64,000 bases of DNA from Treponema_I sp045599005 (GTDB taxonomy: Bacteria > Spirochaetota > Spirochaetia > Treponematales > Treponemataceae). Within the stretch, counting starts at the first letter, position 1. Every line of letters begins with the position of its first letter. Below, one piece after another: positions 44,378-52,631 of the stretch. The DNA is taken from positions 115,337 to 179,336 of the forward strand of contig JAZRVF010000022.1 of NCBI GenBank assembly GCA_045599005.1. The letters run 5' to 3'. The notes below the pieces were generated by a model. That model was not told where the DNA came from. It made no database searches and saw only the letters and a list, made by a program, of their open reading frames with translations. The position numbers were made by a program, and so were the translations under genes.

Positions 44378-45049
44378 CTAAGAAATCAGGCTTTCCAGAT
44401 GTGGAACAGCATCATCAAGTTTCTGAAGCCGCCATGTAACCTTCTCAAGAACTTCTGCAGGCGGTTCAATAAGATCCTTGATGAAGACATTGCGCATTCC
44501 TGCCGCCTGTGCTGCCATGAGTCCAGCCACTGAATCTTCGAATACAATGCATTTTTCCGGTGCCATATCAAGCTGTCGGGCTGCAAGAAGAAAAATGTCA
44601 GGAAGGGGTTTGCTGTGCTCAACCTGTTCACCGAAAGCCCATGCGTCAAAATATTCAGTAAGTCTGCTACGCTCGATCATGTTGCGGGCATGGGATTCTC
44701 CGTTGCTTGTTGCCAGTGCCATTGGAATCCGGTTTTTCTTCAGAAAGTCAAAGAGCGGGCGAATTCCAGGTTTTTCAGGCGGTCCGAAAGTCCCGAAGTA
44801 TTTAAGCATTCTTTTACGGATTTCAGCATAAAGTGTCTGGATCGGGAAACCGTCTCCCAGGTTTGTGCGGAGAATCTCTTTAACATCGGTCTCGTTATGT
44901 CCTATGCAGGATGCATAAAGTTCGTCTGTAACCGTATAACCGATTTCCTGTGCATATTCCTGCCAGAGACGGCGGCAGAGAGTCTCCGTGTCGTACAGAA
45001 GACCGTCCATGTCAAAAATGCAGGCAAAAGGTGAATTGTCGGGATTCAT
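44378..45049 (-). CDS. HAD-superfamily hydrolase, beta-phosphoglucomutase-like
   Basis: 223 residues. The catalytic motif I is FDMDGLLYDTE (nucleophile and general acid Asp), motif II LATSNGE, motif III Lys in EHSKPLPDIFL and motif IV VFEDSVAGL. The cap is alpha-helical, as in the beta-phosphoglucomutase/phosphatase subgroup. Likely a sugar phosphatase or mutase; the substrate is unknown. It is divergent from the sigma-54-controlled sigma gene. Confidence 0.88.
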   Translation of the reverse strand: MNPDNSPFACIFDMDGLLYDTETLCRRLWQEYAQEIGYTVTDELYASCIGHNETDVKEILRTNLGDGFPIQTLYAEIRKRMLKYFGTFGPPEKPGIRPLFDFLKKNRIPMALATSNGESHARNMIERSRLTEYFDAWAFGEQVEHSKPLPDIFLLAARQLDMAPEKCIVFEDSVAGLMAAQAAGMRNVFIKDLIEPPAEVLEKVTWRLQKLDDAVPHLESLIS

Positions 45050-45111
45050 GGCTTGAGTTTACTTCAGATGGAAAGAAAGAACAATTAAAAAGGTGTAAAA
45101 AAAGAGGAAAA

Positions 45112-45279
45112 GTGACCCAGAAGACCGGATTGAATCAGATTGTGTGTCAAAAAGAAACACTTTTGGAAAAAATGAAAACACTGAGTGTCAAAATAACTCA
45201 GTTATCAGAAATAAAAGTAATAATGAACGGGCAAAAAGTTAAGAAAAATCTTTCACAATTTAAAAGAAAATTTTGCTGA
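45112..45279 (+). CDS. Possible small Lys-rich ORF (55 aa)
   Basis: GTG at 45112 preceded by AGAGGAAAA opens a 55-codon frame ending TGA at 45279 (KTLSVKITQLSEIKVIMNGQ in the middle). It is basic and helix-forming and lies in the otherwise empty AT-rich 45050-45367 stretch. There is no homology recognised; AT-rich DNA can produce such frames by chance. Low confidence. Confidence 0.2.
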   Translation: MTQKTGLNQIVCQKETLLEKMKTLSVKITQLSEIKVIMNGQKVKKNLSQFKRKFC

Positions 45280-45301
45280 TAAAGAAATGTGATTGTAAAT
45301 C

Positions 45302-45343
45302 ATTGTAATACAATAAATTAAAAATTCCTGTGAAAATTACAGG
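45302..45343. promoter_or_regulatory. Inverted repeats upstream of the sigma-54 promoter (candidate activator site)
   Basis: ATTGTAATACAAT is a perfect 13-base palindrome about 60 bases before the -24 box, and CCTGTGAAAATTACAGG follows. NtrC-type activators bind such inverted repeats upstream of sigma-54 promoters. The second could equally be a small hairpin. Confidence 0.4.
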
Positions 45344-45367
45344 ATTTTGTTTTCGGAGAAGTAAAAG

Positions 45368-45384
45368 TTGGCACGCTATTTGCA
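45368..45384 (+). promoter_or_regulatory. Sigma-54 (RpoN) promoter, -24/-12
   Basis: TTGGCACG-CTAT-TTGCA matches the sigma-54 consensus in both elements with GG and GC exactly ten bases apart. The start point would be near 45395, giving a 40-base leader that contains a TTGCAGTTGCAA inverted repeat and then GGAGG before the sigma gene ATG. Confidence 0.85.
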
Positions 45385-45436
45385 ATATAAGAGATGTAAA
45401 TCATTTGGTTGCAGTTGCAACAACGGAGGCTACAAA

Positions 45437-46276
45437 ATGAAAAATGACGATGCAGTTCTGGCAATGTACCTTAAAGACATTAACCGCGTTCCTCTTCTTT
45501 CCCGTGAGGAAGAGACTGAACTTGCCATGCGCGCCAAGAATGGTGACAAGGCGGCCAAGGATAAAATCGTTGCTGCAAACCTGCGTTTTGTAGTCAATGT
45601 TGCAAAAAAATATCAGAACCGGGGTCTTGATCTTTCTGATCTGATCAGCGAAGGAAATATCGGACTTCTTACAGCCATTGACCGCTTTGATGTGGAAAAG
45701 GGCTATCACTTCATTTCATATGCCGTATGGTGGATCCGCCAGAGCATTCTTAAGGCCATCTGCGAAAAATCCCGTGCAATCCGCCTGCCTTTGAACCGTG
45801 CCAACGAACTGGTTCAGATTGAAAAAGCCCGCAAGGGTATCAGCGGTCACAAAACTGAGGAACAGGAGATCCGCGCGATTGCCGAATCTCTGGATATGGA
45901 TGCCTCACATGTGCGTGATCTGCTGCGCATCTCAAAAGAAATGGTCTCCATTGATGCGGCTGTGCGTCCCGGAGAAGAGGACAGTGCCACAATGGGCGAT
46001 TTCCTGGAAGATGACAAGAACTGCAATCCCGAAGAAGCCGCAATCTCTCAGAACATGGTGGAAGATATTGATACAGTGCTTGAGACATTGACCAGCAAGG
46101 AGGCAGAAGTTCTGCGCTACCGTTTCGGACTTGACGGAAAAGAAGCGATGTCTCTCAAGGAAGTTGGGGATGTCTTCTGCCTCACAAAAGAAAGAATCCG
46201 CCAGATTGAGAAAAAAGCCATCAAAAGACTGCAACAGCCCAGCCGTGCCCGCCGTCTTGAAGCTTACGTGGCATGA
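45437..46276 (+). CDS. RNA polymerase sigma-70 factor, RpoD/RpoS-like without region 1.1
   Basis: 279 residues from the ATG at 45437, which has GGAGG; the frame extends to 45368 but that part overlaps the sigma-54 promoter. Region 1.2 begins at once (AVLAMYLKDINRVPLLSREEE). Region 2 is complete (NLRFVVNVAKKYQNRGLDLSDLISEGNIGLLTAIDRFD, YAVWWIRQSI), as are region 3 and region 4 (LRYRFGLDG...LKEVGDVFCLTKERIRQIEKKAIKRL). Region 1.1 is missing, as in RpoS-type group 2 factors. Transcription from the RpoN promoter would make it a second-tier regulator. Confidence 0.92.
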   Translation: MKNDDAVLAMYLKDINRVPLLSREEETELAMRAKNGDKAAKDKIVAANLRFVVNVAKKYQNRGLDLSDLISEGNIGLLTAIDRFDVEKGYHFISYAVWWIRQSILKAICEKSRAIRLPLNRANELVQIEKARKGISGHKTEEQEIRAIAESLDMDASHVRDLLRISKEMVSIDAAVRPGEEDSATMGDFLEDDKNCNPEEAAISQNMVEDIDTVLETLTSKEAEVLRYRFGLDGKEAMSLKEVGDVFCLTKERIRQIEKKAIKRLQQPSRARRLEAYVA

Positions 46277-46284
46277 TTCATACA

Positions 46285-46313
46285 TTGCAAAAGGGCCCGC
46301 TAAAGGATATAAT
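46285..46313 (+). promoter_or_regulatory. Sigma-70 promoter for ackA
   Basis: The -35 TTGCAA (46285-46290) and -10 TATAAT (46308-46313) have a 17-base spacer, just after the sigma gene stop and 34 bases before the ackA ATG. Confidence 0.75.
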
Positions 46314-46346
46314 CGGTTTACTTTAGTTTTTTTTCAGAGGTAAATC

Positions 46347-47678
46347 ATGGTTATTCTGACTTTGAACTGCGGAAGTTCTTCTGCAAAATACCAGGTATAT
46401 GACTGGGACAACAAGGATGTTCTGGCTTCAGGCGTTGTAGAGCGCGTAACACAGCCTGGTTCTGTCATTACCCACAAAGCAAAAGGCAAGGATAAGTTTG
46501 TAAAAGAGAGTCCCTGTCCTACACACAAAGAAGCAATCGAACTGATTATTGAGTCCATCACAGATCCCAAAGTCGGTGTTATTTCCGACATGAGTGTTAT
46601 CGGTGCTGTCGGTCACCGTGTTCTGCATGGCGGAGACAAGTTCACAAAATCTGTGCTGATCACTCCTGAGGTTCTGGACACATTCCGTTCTGTAATTGAT
46701 CTTGGTCCTCTCCACATGCCTGCAAACATCATGGGTATTGAAGCAGCACAGAAAGTTCTTCCTAATGTTCCACACGCAGCAGTAATGGACACAGCATGGC
46801 ACCAGACAATGCCTGCAACATCTTTCATGTATGCAATCCCTCATGAATGGTACGAGAAATTCGGTGCACGCCGCTATGGTTTCCACGGAACTTCTTTCCT
46901 GTATACTGCAAAACGTGCTTCTGTCCTTCTGCACAAAGAACCCAAAGATACAAACATCATCATTGCCCACATCGGAAACGGTGCATCAATGTGTGCTGTA
47001 AAAGACGGAAAATGTTTCGATACTTCAATGGGTATCACTCCTCTTGAAGGTCTTGTGATGGGTTCACGTTCCGGTGACATGGACTGTGCTCTTCCTTTCT
47101 ATATCATGCGCAAAACCGGCATGACAGCTGATGAGATGGACACAGCGCTCAACAAGAAATCAGGTCTTCTTGGTATTACAGGTCAGTACACAGACCGCCG
47201 TGATGTTCTGAATGCAGCAAAAGAAGGCGATGAGAAATCACAGCTTGCAATTGACATGGAATGCTACCGCCTGAAAAAATATTTCGGTGCTTACATGGCT
47301 GCGATCGGTGGTGCAGAGGCAATCGTGTTTACTGCAGGTGTTGGTGAGCATGCTCCTCACATCCGCGCAAAATGTCTGGAAGGACTTGAATATCTTGGAA
47401 TCAAACTGGATCCCAAGAAAAACCTGCTTGCAAACTCAAGCAATGCGGAAACATGCATCAGTGCTGATGATTCAAAAGTGAAGATTTTTGTTATTCCTAC
47501 TGATGAAGAACTGGTAATGACTGAAGATGCTTATGCTCTTATGAAGGGCACATACGATGTTCATACAAACTTCACCTATTCTTTCCAGAGCCCTGACTAC
47601 GTGAACAAAGCACGTGCCGCAGGTCTTAAGAAAGAACTGGAAGAAAACCCTGAACTTGCGACAATTCTGGCTAAATAA
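46347..47678 (+). CDS. ackA: Acetate kinase
   Basis: 443 residues, somewhat longer than the usual 400. It interconverts acetyl phosphate plus ADP with acetate plus ATP, the last step of acetate fermentation. It shows TLNCGSSSAKYQVYD at the N-terminus, GHRVLHGGDKF, the phosphate-binding HIGNGASMCAV, MGITPLEGLVMGSRSGDMD, and FTAGVGEHAPHIR. A 40-residue C-terminal extension accounts for the extra length. No pta gene is in the window. It has its own sigma-70 promoter. Confidence 0.98.
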   Translation: MVILTLNCGSSSAKYQVYDWDNKDVLASGVVERVTQPGSVITHKAKGKDKFVKESPCPTHKEAIELIIESITDPKVGVISDMSVIGAVGHRVLHGGDKFTKSVLITPEVLDTFRSVIDLGPLHMPANIMGIEAAQKVLPNVPHAAVMDTAWHQTMPATSFMYAIPHEWYEKFGARRYGFHGTSFLYTAKRASVLLHKEPKDTNIIIAHIGNGASMCAVKDGKCFDTSMGITPLEGLVMGSRSGDMDCALPFYIMRKTGMTADEMDTALNKKSGLLGITGQYTDRRDVLNAAKEGDEKSQLAIDMECYRLKKYFGAYMAAIGGAEAIVFTAGVGEHAPHIRAKCLEGLEYLGIKLDPKKNLLANSSNAETCISADDSKVKIFVIPTDEELVMTEDAYALMKGTYDVHTNFTYSFQSPDYVNKARAAGLKKELEENPELATILAK

Positions 47679-47688
47679 TTAAGTTTGT

Positions 47689-47809
47689 GTGATGAACCTT
47701 TTCCGCGCTGACTGCGTTACCATCGCGATTTCGGTACTCAACGTCCGGAAAGGACGCCTCCGTTCTCAATCGCGATGTCGCCTTGTCATCACGAAAAATC
47801 TTCATCACA
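47689..47809. repeat. 121-base imperfect palindrome after ackA
   Basis: Outer arms TGTGATGAA/TTCATCACA enclose TTTTCcGCGcTGAC...CATCGCGATT and its near complement around a GTCCGGAAAGGAC centre. Part of the left arm, TTTTCCGCGCTGATTGCGTT, recurs as a direct repeat at 47830. The 309-base gap after ackA holds this palindrome, the partial repeat and a terminator. Confidence 0.6.
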
Positions 47810-47905
47810 GCAGGTTTGCAAAAAAAATATTTTCCGCGCTGATTGCGTTGGTGCCGTGATTCAGATCTGGACAGTGGTTTGTTATTGCGGTTCAGGTGTA
47901 TAATA

Positions 47906-47940
47906 AAAGCCGACAACATATTTGTTGCCGGCTTTTTTTT
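47906..47940 (+). terminator. Rho-independent terminator before the PfkB kinase gene
   Basis: AAAGCCGACAAC pairs with GTTGCCGGCTTT around ATATTT and is followed by a run of eight T in total. It probably ends the ackA transcript after the palindrome. Confidence 0.85.
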
Positions 47941-47987
47941 GCGGAACTTTAGGTTTTGGCGCGGAGACTGAGGAAAAGGATTGTTTT

Positions 47988-48983
47988 GTGAAGAATAAAC
48001 TATGCATTTACGGAATCGGACGGGCTATGACAGACTGTTTTTTCATGGTCAAAGAAAACGCTGTTTTGCCGGCAGGAATGGAATGGAACGGATTTGCTCA
48101 CAAGACAGGACCTGCTTTTGATGAGACTCTCGCTCTGCTGCGCTCTCTGTCTTACGATCATTGCTGTAAAACCGGTGGAACGGCGGCAAATATCCTGAAA
48201 ACTGCGGCTCATTTCGGTGCAGAATGCTTTTTTACCGGGGCTGTAGGAAATGCGGCTCCAGGCGGAAATCAGCCGGGAAGCCGGGATGAGACTGCAATTT
48301 TTTTCCAGAAGTCAATGGCCCGGTCAAAAGTGAATGCCCGGCTTCTTCTGTGTCCAGGCAACTCCGGGCGTTTTGCAACTGTGATCGGTGCTGACGGACG
48401 GCGGAGCTGTCTTGCAGACCCGGATGCTGCGGCCAGGATTTCTTCCGCTTTTATAGAGGAATCCCGCATTGAACAGAGTGACTGCACTGTGATGGAAACT
48501 TTCGCCTTTCTGCCGCCGGAAAGGGATTCCGGTGAGGACAGCCGCACAACTTTGGGCGCCGAAATCAGTGAAATGTGCGCCCGTCATGGAAAGTCTCTTG
48601 TGATCAACGGATCTTCTGTGTCTGCTGCTTCTGTGTTTGCTCCTGAACTGGCGGAGATTTCCGGGCGGAACAGACTGTTTCTCTTTGCCAATGAATACGA
48701 AGATGCTGCAATGCGAAAGTTTGTGGCGCCGGAAGAGCATGCTTTTCTGTATGTCAAAACAATGGCTTCGAAAGGTGCAGAATGCTGGACAGAGGGTGTC
48801 CATTATCGTGTGGATGCGGTACCGCCGGCAGAAGGGACTTTGTGTGATGAAACCGGATGCGGTGACACCTTCTGCGGGGCTTTTATAGCAGCGTATTTTG
48901 CCGGCACAGAACTGGAAGAGTGTCTGCAGATTGCAGCAGAAACGGCAACCCGATCACTGTGCGGACCGGGCTGCGCTTTTTAG
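47988..48983 (+). CDS. PfkB-family carbohydrate kinase
   Basis: 331 residues from the GTG at 47988 (VKNKLCIYGIGRAMTD), preceded by AAGGA; the earlier in-frame TTG lies inside the terminator and is rejected. The PfkB signature near the N-terminus is GGTAANILKTAAHFGAECFFTGAVGN. The catalytic motif DETGCGDTFCGAF is near the C-terminus, with the base Asp in GDTF. It phosphorylates a sugar or nucleoside such as adenosine, ribose or fructose; the substrate is not predictable. It ends 2 bases before the convergent GH4 stop. Confidence 0.87.
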   Translation: MKNKLCIYGIGRAMTDCFFMVKENAVLPAGMEWNGFAHKTGPAFDETLALLRSLSYDHCCKTGGTAANILKTAAHFGAECFFTGAVGNAAPGGNQPGSRDETAIFFQKSMARSKVNARLLLCPGNSGRFATVIGADGRRSCLADPDAAARISSAFIEESRIEQSDCTVMETFAFLPPERDSGEDSRTTLGAEISEMCARHGKSLVINGSSVSAASVFAPELAEISGRNRLFLFANEYEDAAMRKFVAPEEHAFLYVKTMASKGAECWTEGVHYRVDAVPPAEGTLCDETGCGDTFCGAFIAAYFAGTELEECLQIAAETATRSLCGPGCAF

Positions 48984-48985
48984 AA

Positions 48986-50380
48986 TCAGAAGAGCCAGTC
49001 AGGAACCCATTTGCGCTGGTTTTCAAGCATTGTGCTGAAAAGTTCGCGGCATTGGGCTTCTGTAATCATTTTTACGGCAGGGTCGTTCCGGAATGCACGG
49101 AAAATCTCTTCCCTGTCCTGATTGAAGAATCCGTTGATGATTGTCTCGTGGTTATACACATGGCGCATCACAAGGCTTTCAACCGGGTATGGCAGACGGC
49201 CTGCCTGAACAGGAGAAATCTCTCCGTCACGGAACACAGCGTTTGTCTCAACAACAGCACCCAGCGGGATTCCTGCCATCTGACCTCTGTTCGGAAGGTT
49301 GACGTTGGTAACCATTGTATCAAGGCCAAGAAGAGTCTTCAGCATTTTTACGCCTTCTTCCCCTGATGGTTTGATCTCAACTTTTTCTTCGCCGGAGAAG
49401 AGTTTTTTGCTCCGTTCACGGACATTTTTATCGTTTTCTTTTCTCCAGCTTACAGGAGTCAGCTCAAAACCGAAACTCTTTGCCATTTCAGGTGACTGAA
49501 GGTACCACTGGGGAACAAATTCCGCAAGGTGGCGGTCACCGGCTGCAGCAATCAGACCGAAACGGTTGAAAAGATCCATTTTAACCTGCTGCTTTGATAC
49601 AAAGAAATGGTTAAGATTTGTTTCCGGCACGGGACTTGTCCAACCGGTATTCACATATTTTTTGCAGAAATCCGCATACATGGGCATAAGATCCTGTCCA
49701 TGGTAAACCGCAGAGTCCAGCCATGTGAAGTGATTGATACCCAGAACGTTTGTCTTGATATCTGAACGTTTGATATCTTTTTCACCTGTGTATTCCATCA
49801 CCATTTCTGCAAGGATTTTCTGGGTTCCGAAAACTTCGTGGCAGCAACCGAATGCGCGAATCTCGGGGAAAACTTCGTACATTGTGCGCACACAGAGAGT
49901 CATTGGGTTTGTGTAGTTGATTACCCAGGCTTTAGGACAGCATTCCTTGATCTTTGCAGCAAGGTTCGCATAAATCGGCATTGTGCGCATTGCACGCATA
50001 AGTCCGCCAGGGCCAGCTGTGTCTCCTACAGACTGATAGATGCCGTATTTTTCCGGAGCATGAACATCGCTTTCCATCTCGTCAAAAGTGGCGGGAAGGA
50101 TTGAGGCAATGACAAAATCCGCACCGGTAAGTGCTTCTTCAAGAGTTGCAACGGCTTTGTACTTCCATTTTCCCAGGGCTTCCGGACGGGCTGAAAGATC
50201 GTTACCGATTTTCTCGTTGATTTTTGCACGTTCAAAATCAATATCATAAAGATCGATGGATCCTGAAATCTGGGTTTCCGGAGCAAGGTCCGCCATCAGG
50301 CCCCAAGCCCAACCGCGGGATCCGCCGCCAACATAAGCAATTTTCAAGTCTGTGACTTTTCCGTCCTGATACTTCATCAT
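48986..50380 (-). CDS. Glycoside hydrolase family 4, alpha-galacturonidase/alpha-glucosidase-like
   Basis: 464 residues. GH4 enzymes use NAD+ and a divalent metal, oxidising C3 before elimination. The Rossmann motif AYVGGGSRGWAWGL is at about 14, the substrate loop VINYTNPMTL at about 150, and the metal motif GCCHEVFGTQ at about 177, with the second metal His in NHFTW. The run YGIYQSVGDTAGPGG is close to what I recall for LplD-type alpha-galacturonidases. It is cytoplasmic. A near-palindromic operator candidate lies 28 bases upstream. The subfamily call is tentative. Confidence 0.85.
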   Translation of the reverse strand: MMKYQDGKVTDLKIAYVGGGSRGWAWGLMADLAPETQISGSIDLYDIDFERAKINEKIGNDLSARPEALGKWKYKAVATLEEALTGADFVIASILPATFDEMESDVHAPEKYGIYQSVGDTAGPGGLMRAMRTMPIYANLAAKIKECCPKAWVINYTNPMTLCVRTMYEVFPEIRAFGCCHEVFGTQKILAEMVMEYTGEKDIKRSDIKTNVLGINHFTWLDSAVYHGQDLMPMYADFCKKYVNTGWTSPVPETNLNHFFVSKQQVKMDLFNRFGLIAAAGDRHLAEFVPQWYLQSPEMAKSFGFELTPVSWRKENDKNVRERSKKLFSGEEKVEIKPSGEEGVKMLKTLLGLDTMVTNVNLPNRGQMAGIPLGAVVETNAVFRDGEISPVQAGRLPYPVESLVMRHVYNHETIINGFFNQDREEIFRAFRNDPAVKMITEAQCRELFSTMLENQRKWVPDWLF

Positions 50381-50407
50381 CTACTCCTAAAAATAAACAG
50401 AAGGGAG

Positions 50408-50432
50408 CCCAAAAAAACTTAAGTTTCTTGGG
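50408..50432. promoter_or_regulatory. Palindromic operator candidate upstream of the GH4 gene
   Basis: CCCAAAAAAACTT followed by AAGTTTCTTGGG is a 25-base near-perfect inverted repeat centred on TTAA. It lies 28 bases before the GH4 start codon, with a possible -35 TTGACC and weak -10 about 50 bases further upstream. A sugar-responsive repressor could block elongation here. The remaining 116 bases of the gap show nothing further. Confidence 0.55.
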
Positions 50433-50548
50433 ATATCCAACAGTGTTTCAATATCTCTGTTTTAAAGCACTCATAACAGTTGGTCAAGCAGGAGAAATCA
50501 AGCAAATGACGCTTTTGTGCTAAGCCTGATTTCTGCCGGTAACTGTGA

Positions 50549-51484
50549 TCAGGCGTTGAAAAACTCAGTCATCTGATTCAGTACAATCTGCATAAGATTT
50601 GTGCGTGCCTCAATGCTGGCCCATGCAATGTGAGGAGTAATCAGAAGCTTTTCACTGTCTTTGATGCAAAGAAGCGGATTTTCGGGGCTCATGGGTTCAA
50701 CACAGAGAACATCAAGTCCGGCGGCTGCAATTTCACCTGAATTAAGTGCGTCTGTAAGATCCTGCTCCACAACGATGGGACCGCGCCCCACATTCAGGAA
50801 AATTGCAGAATTCTTCATTTTTCTGAAGGCGGCTGCATTCATCAGGTTTCGGGTCTCATCAGTGAGGGGCGCATGAACTGAGACAATGTCAGATTCTGCG
50901 AGCAGTGTGTCAAAATCAACGCGCTTCCAGTCAGGCTGGTTGTTTCTGCCGGAAGTTGAATAATACACAACTTTGCAGCCGAAACACTTTGCAATCTGTG
51001 CCACACGCTGGCCGATGGCGCCCATTCCGATGATTCCCCAGGTTTTTCCCGCCAGCTGATGGAATTTGTGGGCAAAATGGGTGAAAATCACGTCGTTCAC
51101 ATAGGATTCGTTTTTTACGTAACTGTCATAGTAAGCAAGTTTCTCAAGAAGGTAAAAAAGCATTGCAAATGTGTGCTGTGCAACACTTTCTGTGGAATAG
51201 CCGGAGACGTTCCGCCAGGCGATTCCGTTTTTCTCAAGCCAGGCTTTGTCAAGATTGTTTGTTCCTGTGGCGGTTACGCATACAATCTTCAGGTTTTTCG
51301 CTTTTCCTACAGTCCGCTCGCTGATCTCCACTTTATTTACGACAATCGCATCTGCATCAGCTGTACGTTCCAGAGTCTCTTCGGGAGAAGAAAAATCATA
51401 TTTGGTGACTGTTCCCAGTCTGTCAAATCCGCTTAAGTCAATGTCACTTCCGATTGATTTTGCATCAAGAAAAACAATTTTCAT
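50549..51484 (-). CDS. D-isomer-specific 2-hydroxyacid dehydrogenase
   Basis: 311 residues. The NAD-binding motif is GIIGMGAIGQRVAQIAKCFG (about residue 150). Substrate Arg lies in HAPLTDETRNL, the catalytic Glu region is NVGRGPIVVEQDLTDAL and the catalytic His is in TPHIAWAS near the end. The family includes D-lactate, glycerate and hydroxypyruvate reductases. SD GGAGG precedes the ATG by five bases. It follows the trp operon terminator and is probably a separate unit. Confidence 0.9.
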   Translation of the reverse strand: MKIVFLDAKSIGSDIDLSGFDRLGTVTKYDFSSPEETLERTADADAIVVNKVEISERTVGKAKNLKIVCVTATGTNNLDKAWLEKNGIAWRNVSGYSTESVAQHTFAMLFYLLEKLAYYDSYVKNESYVNDVIFTHFAHKFHQLAGKTWGIIGMGAIGQRVAQIAKCFGCKVVYYSTSGRNNQPDWKRVDFDTLLAESDIVSVHAPLTDETRNLMNAAAFRKMKNSAIFLNVGRGPIVVEQDLTDALNSGEIAAAGLDVLCVEPMSPENPLLCIKDSEKLLITPHIAWASIEARTNLMQIVLNQMTEFFNA

Positions 51485-51510
51485 AAAAACCTCCGCTATG
51501 GCTCCCGGTT

Positions 51511-51550
51511 AAAAAAATCCCCTGTGGTTCGGGTGCCTTACCAGAGGGGA
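51511..51550 (-). terminator. Terminator of the trp operon
   Basis: On the minus strand CCCCTCTGGT pairs with ACCACAGGGG around AAGGCACCCGA and is followed by ATTTTTTT. It lies 29 bases after the trpA stop. Confidence 0.88.
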
Positions 51551-51578
51551 CTGTCAAAGAATATTATGTCTGATTTTT

Positions 51579-52331
51579 TCAGGAATGTGTGATTTCCCTG
51601 GCTTTTTCTTCAACTTTACGTGCAAGTTCTGAAGGATCCGCGGAATTTTCTGCAATAATCCGGACGAAAACGCTTCCGGCGACTACTGCTTCCACACTGC
51701 TTGCCAAAGCCTGGGACTGTTCTCCGTTACTGATCCCGAATCCGCCGTAAACTTTGCTTCCACCAGCGCTTACTTTCTGAAGAAAACTGATTGTCTTCTC
51801 ATCGACAGTTGTGTTCACACCGGTGATTCCCGTGCGGAGAGCAGCATAGATGAAAGGAAATCCTGCATTTGCGAGTTTTGAAAGACGTTCGTCACTCATA
51901 CTGGGAGCAGCGACCGGAATATTGATCATTCCGTTTGCCTTGCATGCAGCGGTAAGCCCTTCGTCATAATCAAAAGGCAGGTCAGGAATGATCATTCCCT
52001 TTACACCGCAGGCTGCAGCCTTTCTGCAGAAATTCTCCACACCCGGAGTATAGACCAGTGATCCATAGCTCATGATATAAATCGGGGTGTCAGGAAACTC
52101 CGCGTGGAGTCTTGCGATAAAATCCAGTCCGTCCTGTGTTCGGTACCGGCGTTCAAGAACAGTTGTACATGCAGCCTGAATTGCAGGGCCGTCCGCGCTA
52201 GGATCGCTGAAAGGAAGCTGGATCTCAAGAATGTCTGCACCACCGCGTACAAGGGCACGGGCTGCTTCCAGAGCAATATCATCTGTAGGATAACCTGCAA
52301 CCAGGTGACTCATCAGTTTTATTTTGTTCAT
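51579..52331 (-). CDS. trpA: Tryptophan synthase alpha subunit
   Basis: 250 residues from the ATG at 52331 (MNKIKLMSHLVAGYPTDD), preceded by AAGGAG nine bases away. It cleaves indole-3-glycerol phosphate to indole and glyceraldehyde 3-phosphate and passes indole to TrpB. The catalytic Glu and Asp are in LEIQLPFSDPSADGP, and the phosphate loop is YGGFGISNGEQ near the end. The frame is open upstream through the GIY-YIG cassette with no stop, so a 350-residue GIY-YIG-TrpA fusion could also be made from 52631. The native-like start and strong SD favour an independent TrpA. trpB is the next gene upstream apart from the insertion. Confidence 0.95.
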   Translation of the reverse strand: MNKIKLMSHLVAGYPTDDIALEAARALVRGGADILEIQLPFSDPSADGPAIQAACTTVLERRYRTQDGLDFIARLHAEFPDTPIYIMSYGSLVYTPGVENFCRKAAACGVKGMIIPDLPFDYDEGLTAACKANGMINIPVAAPSMSDERLSKLANAGFPFIYAALRTGITGVNTTVDEKTISFLQKVSAGGSKVYGGFGISNGEQSQALASSVEAVVAGSVFVRIIAENSADPSELARKVEEKAREITHS

Positions 52332-52631
52332 ATGAGGGATCTCCTTCTTTTGTCTGCTTGATAAAGACAGGTCACTGAGGCTCTCGAAGTGACCTGATAT
52401 CAATGCTTTTTTCTTTGTTCGATTCCAACCTTGAATTTGTTTTTCTCTTAAAAAAGCTTTCTCTATATTTTCATATTCTTCACAGTAAACAAATTTTACA
52501 GGAAGCTTTTTTTTTGTAAAATTTGCACCTTCTCCTTTGTTATGTTCTTCAAGCCGTTTTTCCAGATTGACTGTACTTCCTGTATAAAAACTGCCATCAT
52601 TACATTCCAAAATATATGTATAATAGTGCAT
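52332..52631 (-). CDS. GIY-YIG nuclease-domain ORF inserted between trpB and trpA, no stop before trpA
   Basis: The ATG at 52631 has AGGAG six bases upstream. About 80 residues form a UPF0213/YhbQ-type GIY-YIG domain: YYTYILECNDGSFYTGSTVNLEKRLEEHN (GIY and YIG strands appear as TYI and YTG; catalytic Arg in EKRLEEH), then FVYCEEY and LREKQIQGW with the metal-binding Glu. The frame then runs on through a linker encoded by a palindrome (HFESLSDLSLSS) into trpA without a stop. The ORF is flanked by inverted copies of CTTCGAGAGCCTCAG. Either a fusion protein is made or translation couples to the trpA start. Confidence 0.8.

Noticed and set aside
45368..45436. 23-codon N-terminal extension of the sigma factor
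   Set aside because: It covers the -24/-12 promoter and leader; the ATG at 45437 has GGAGG and starts at region 1.2.
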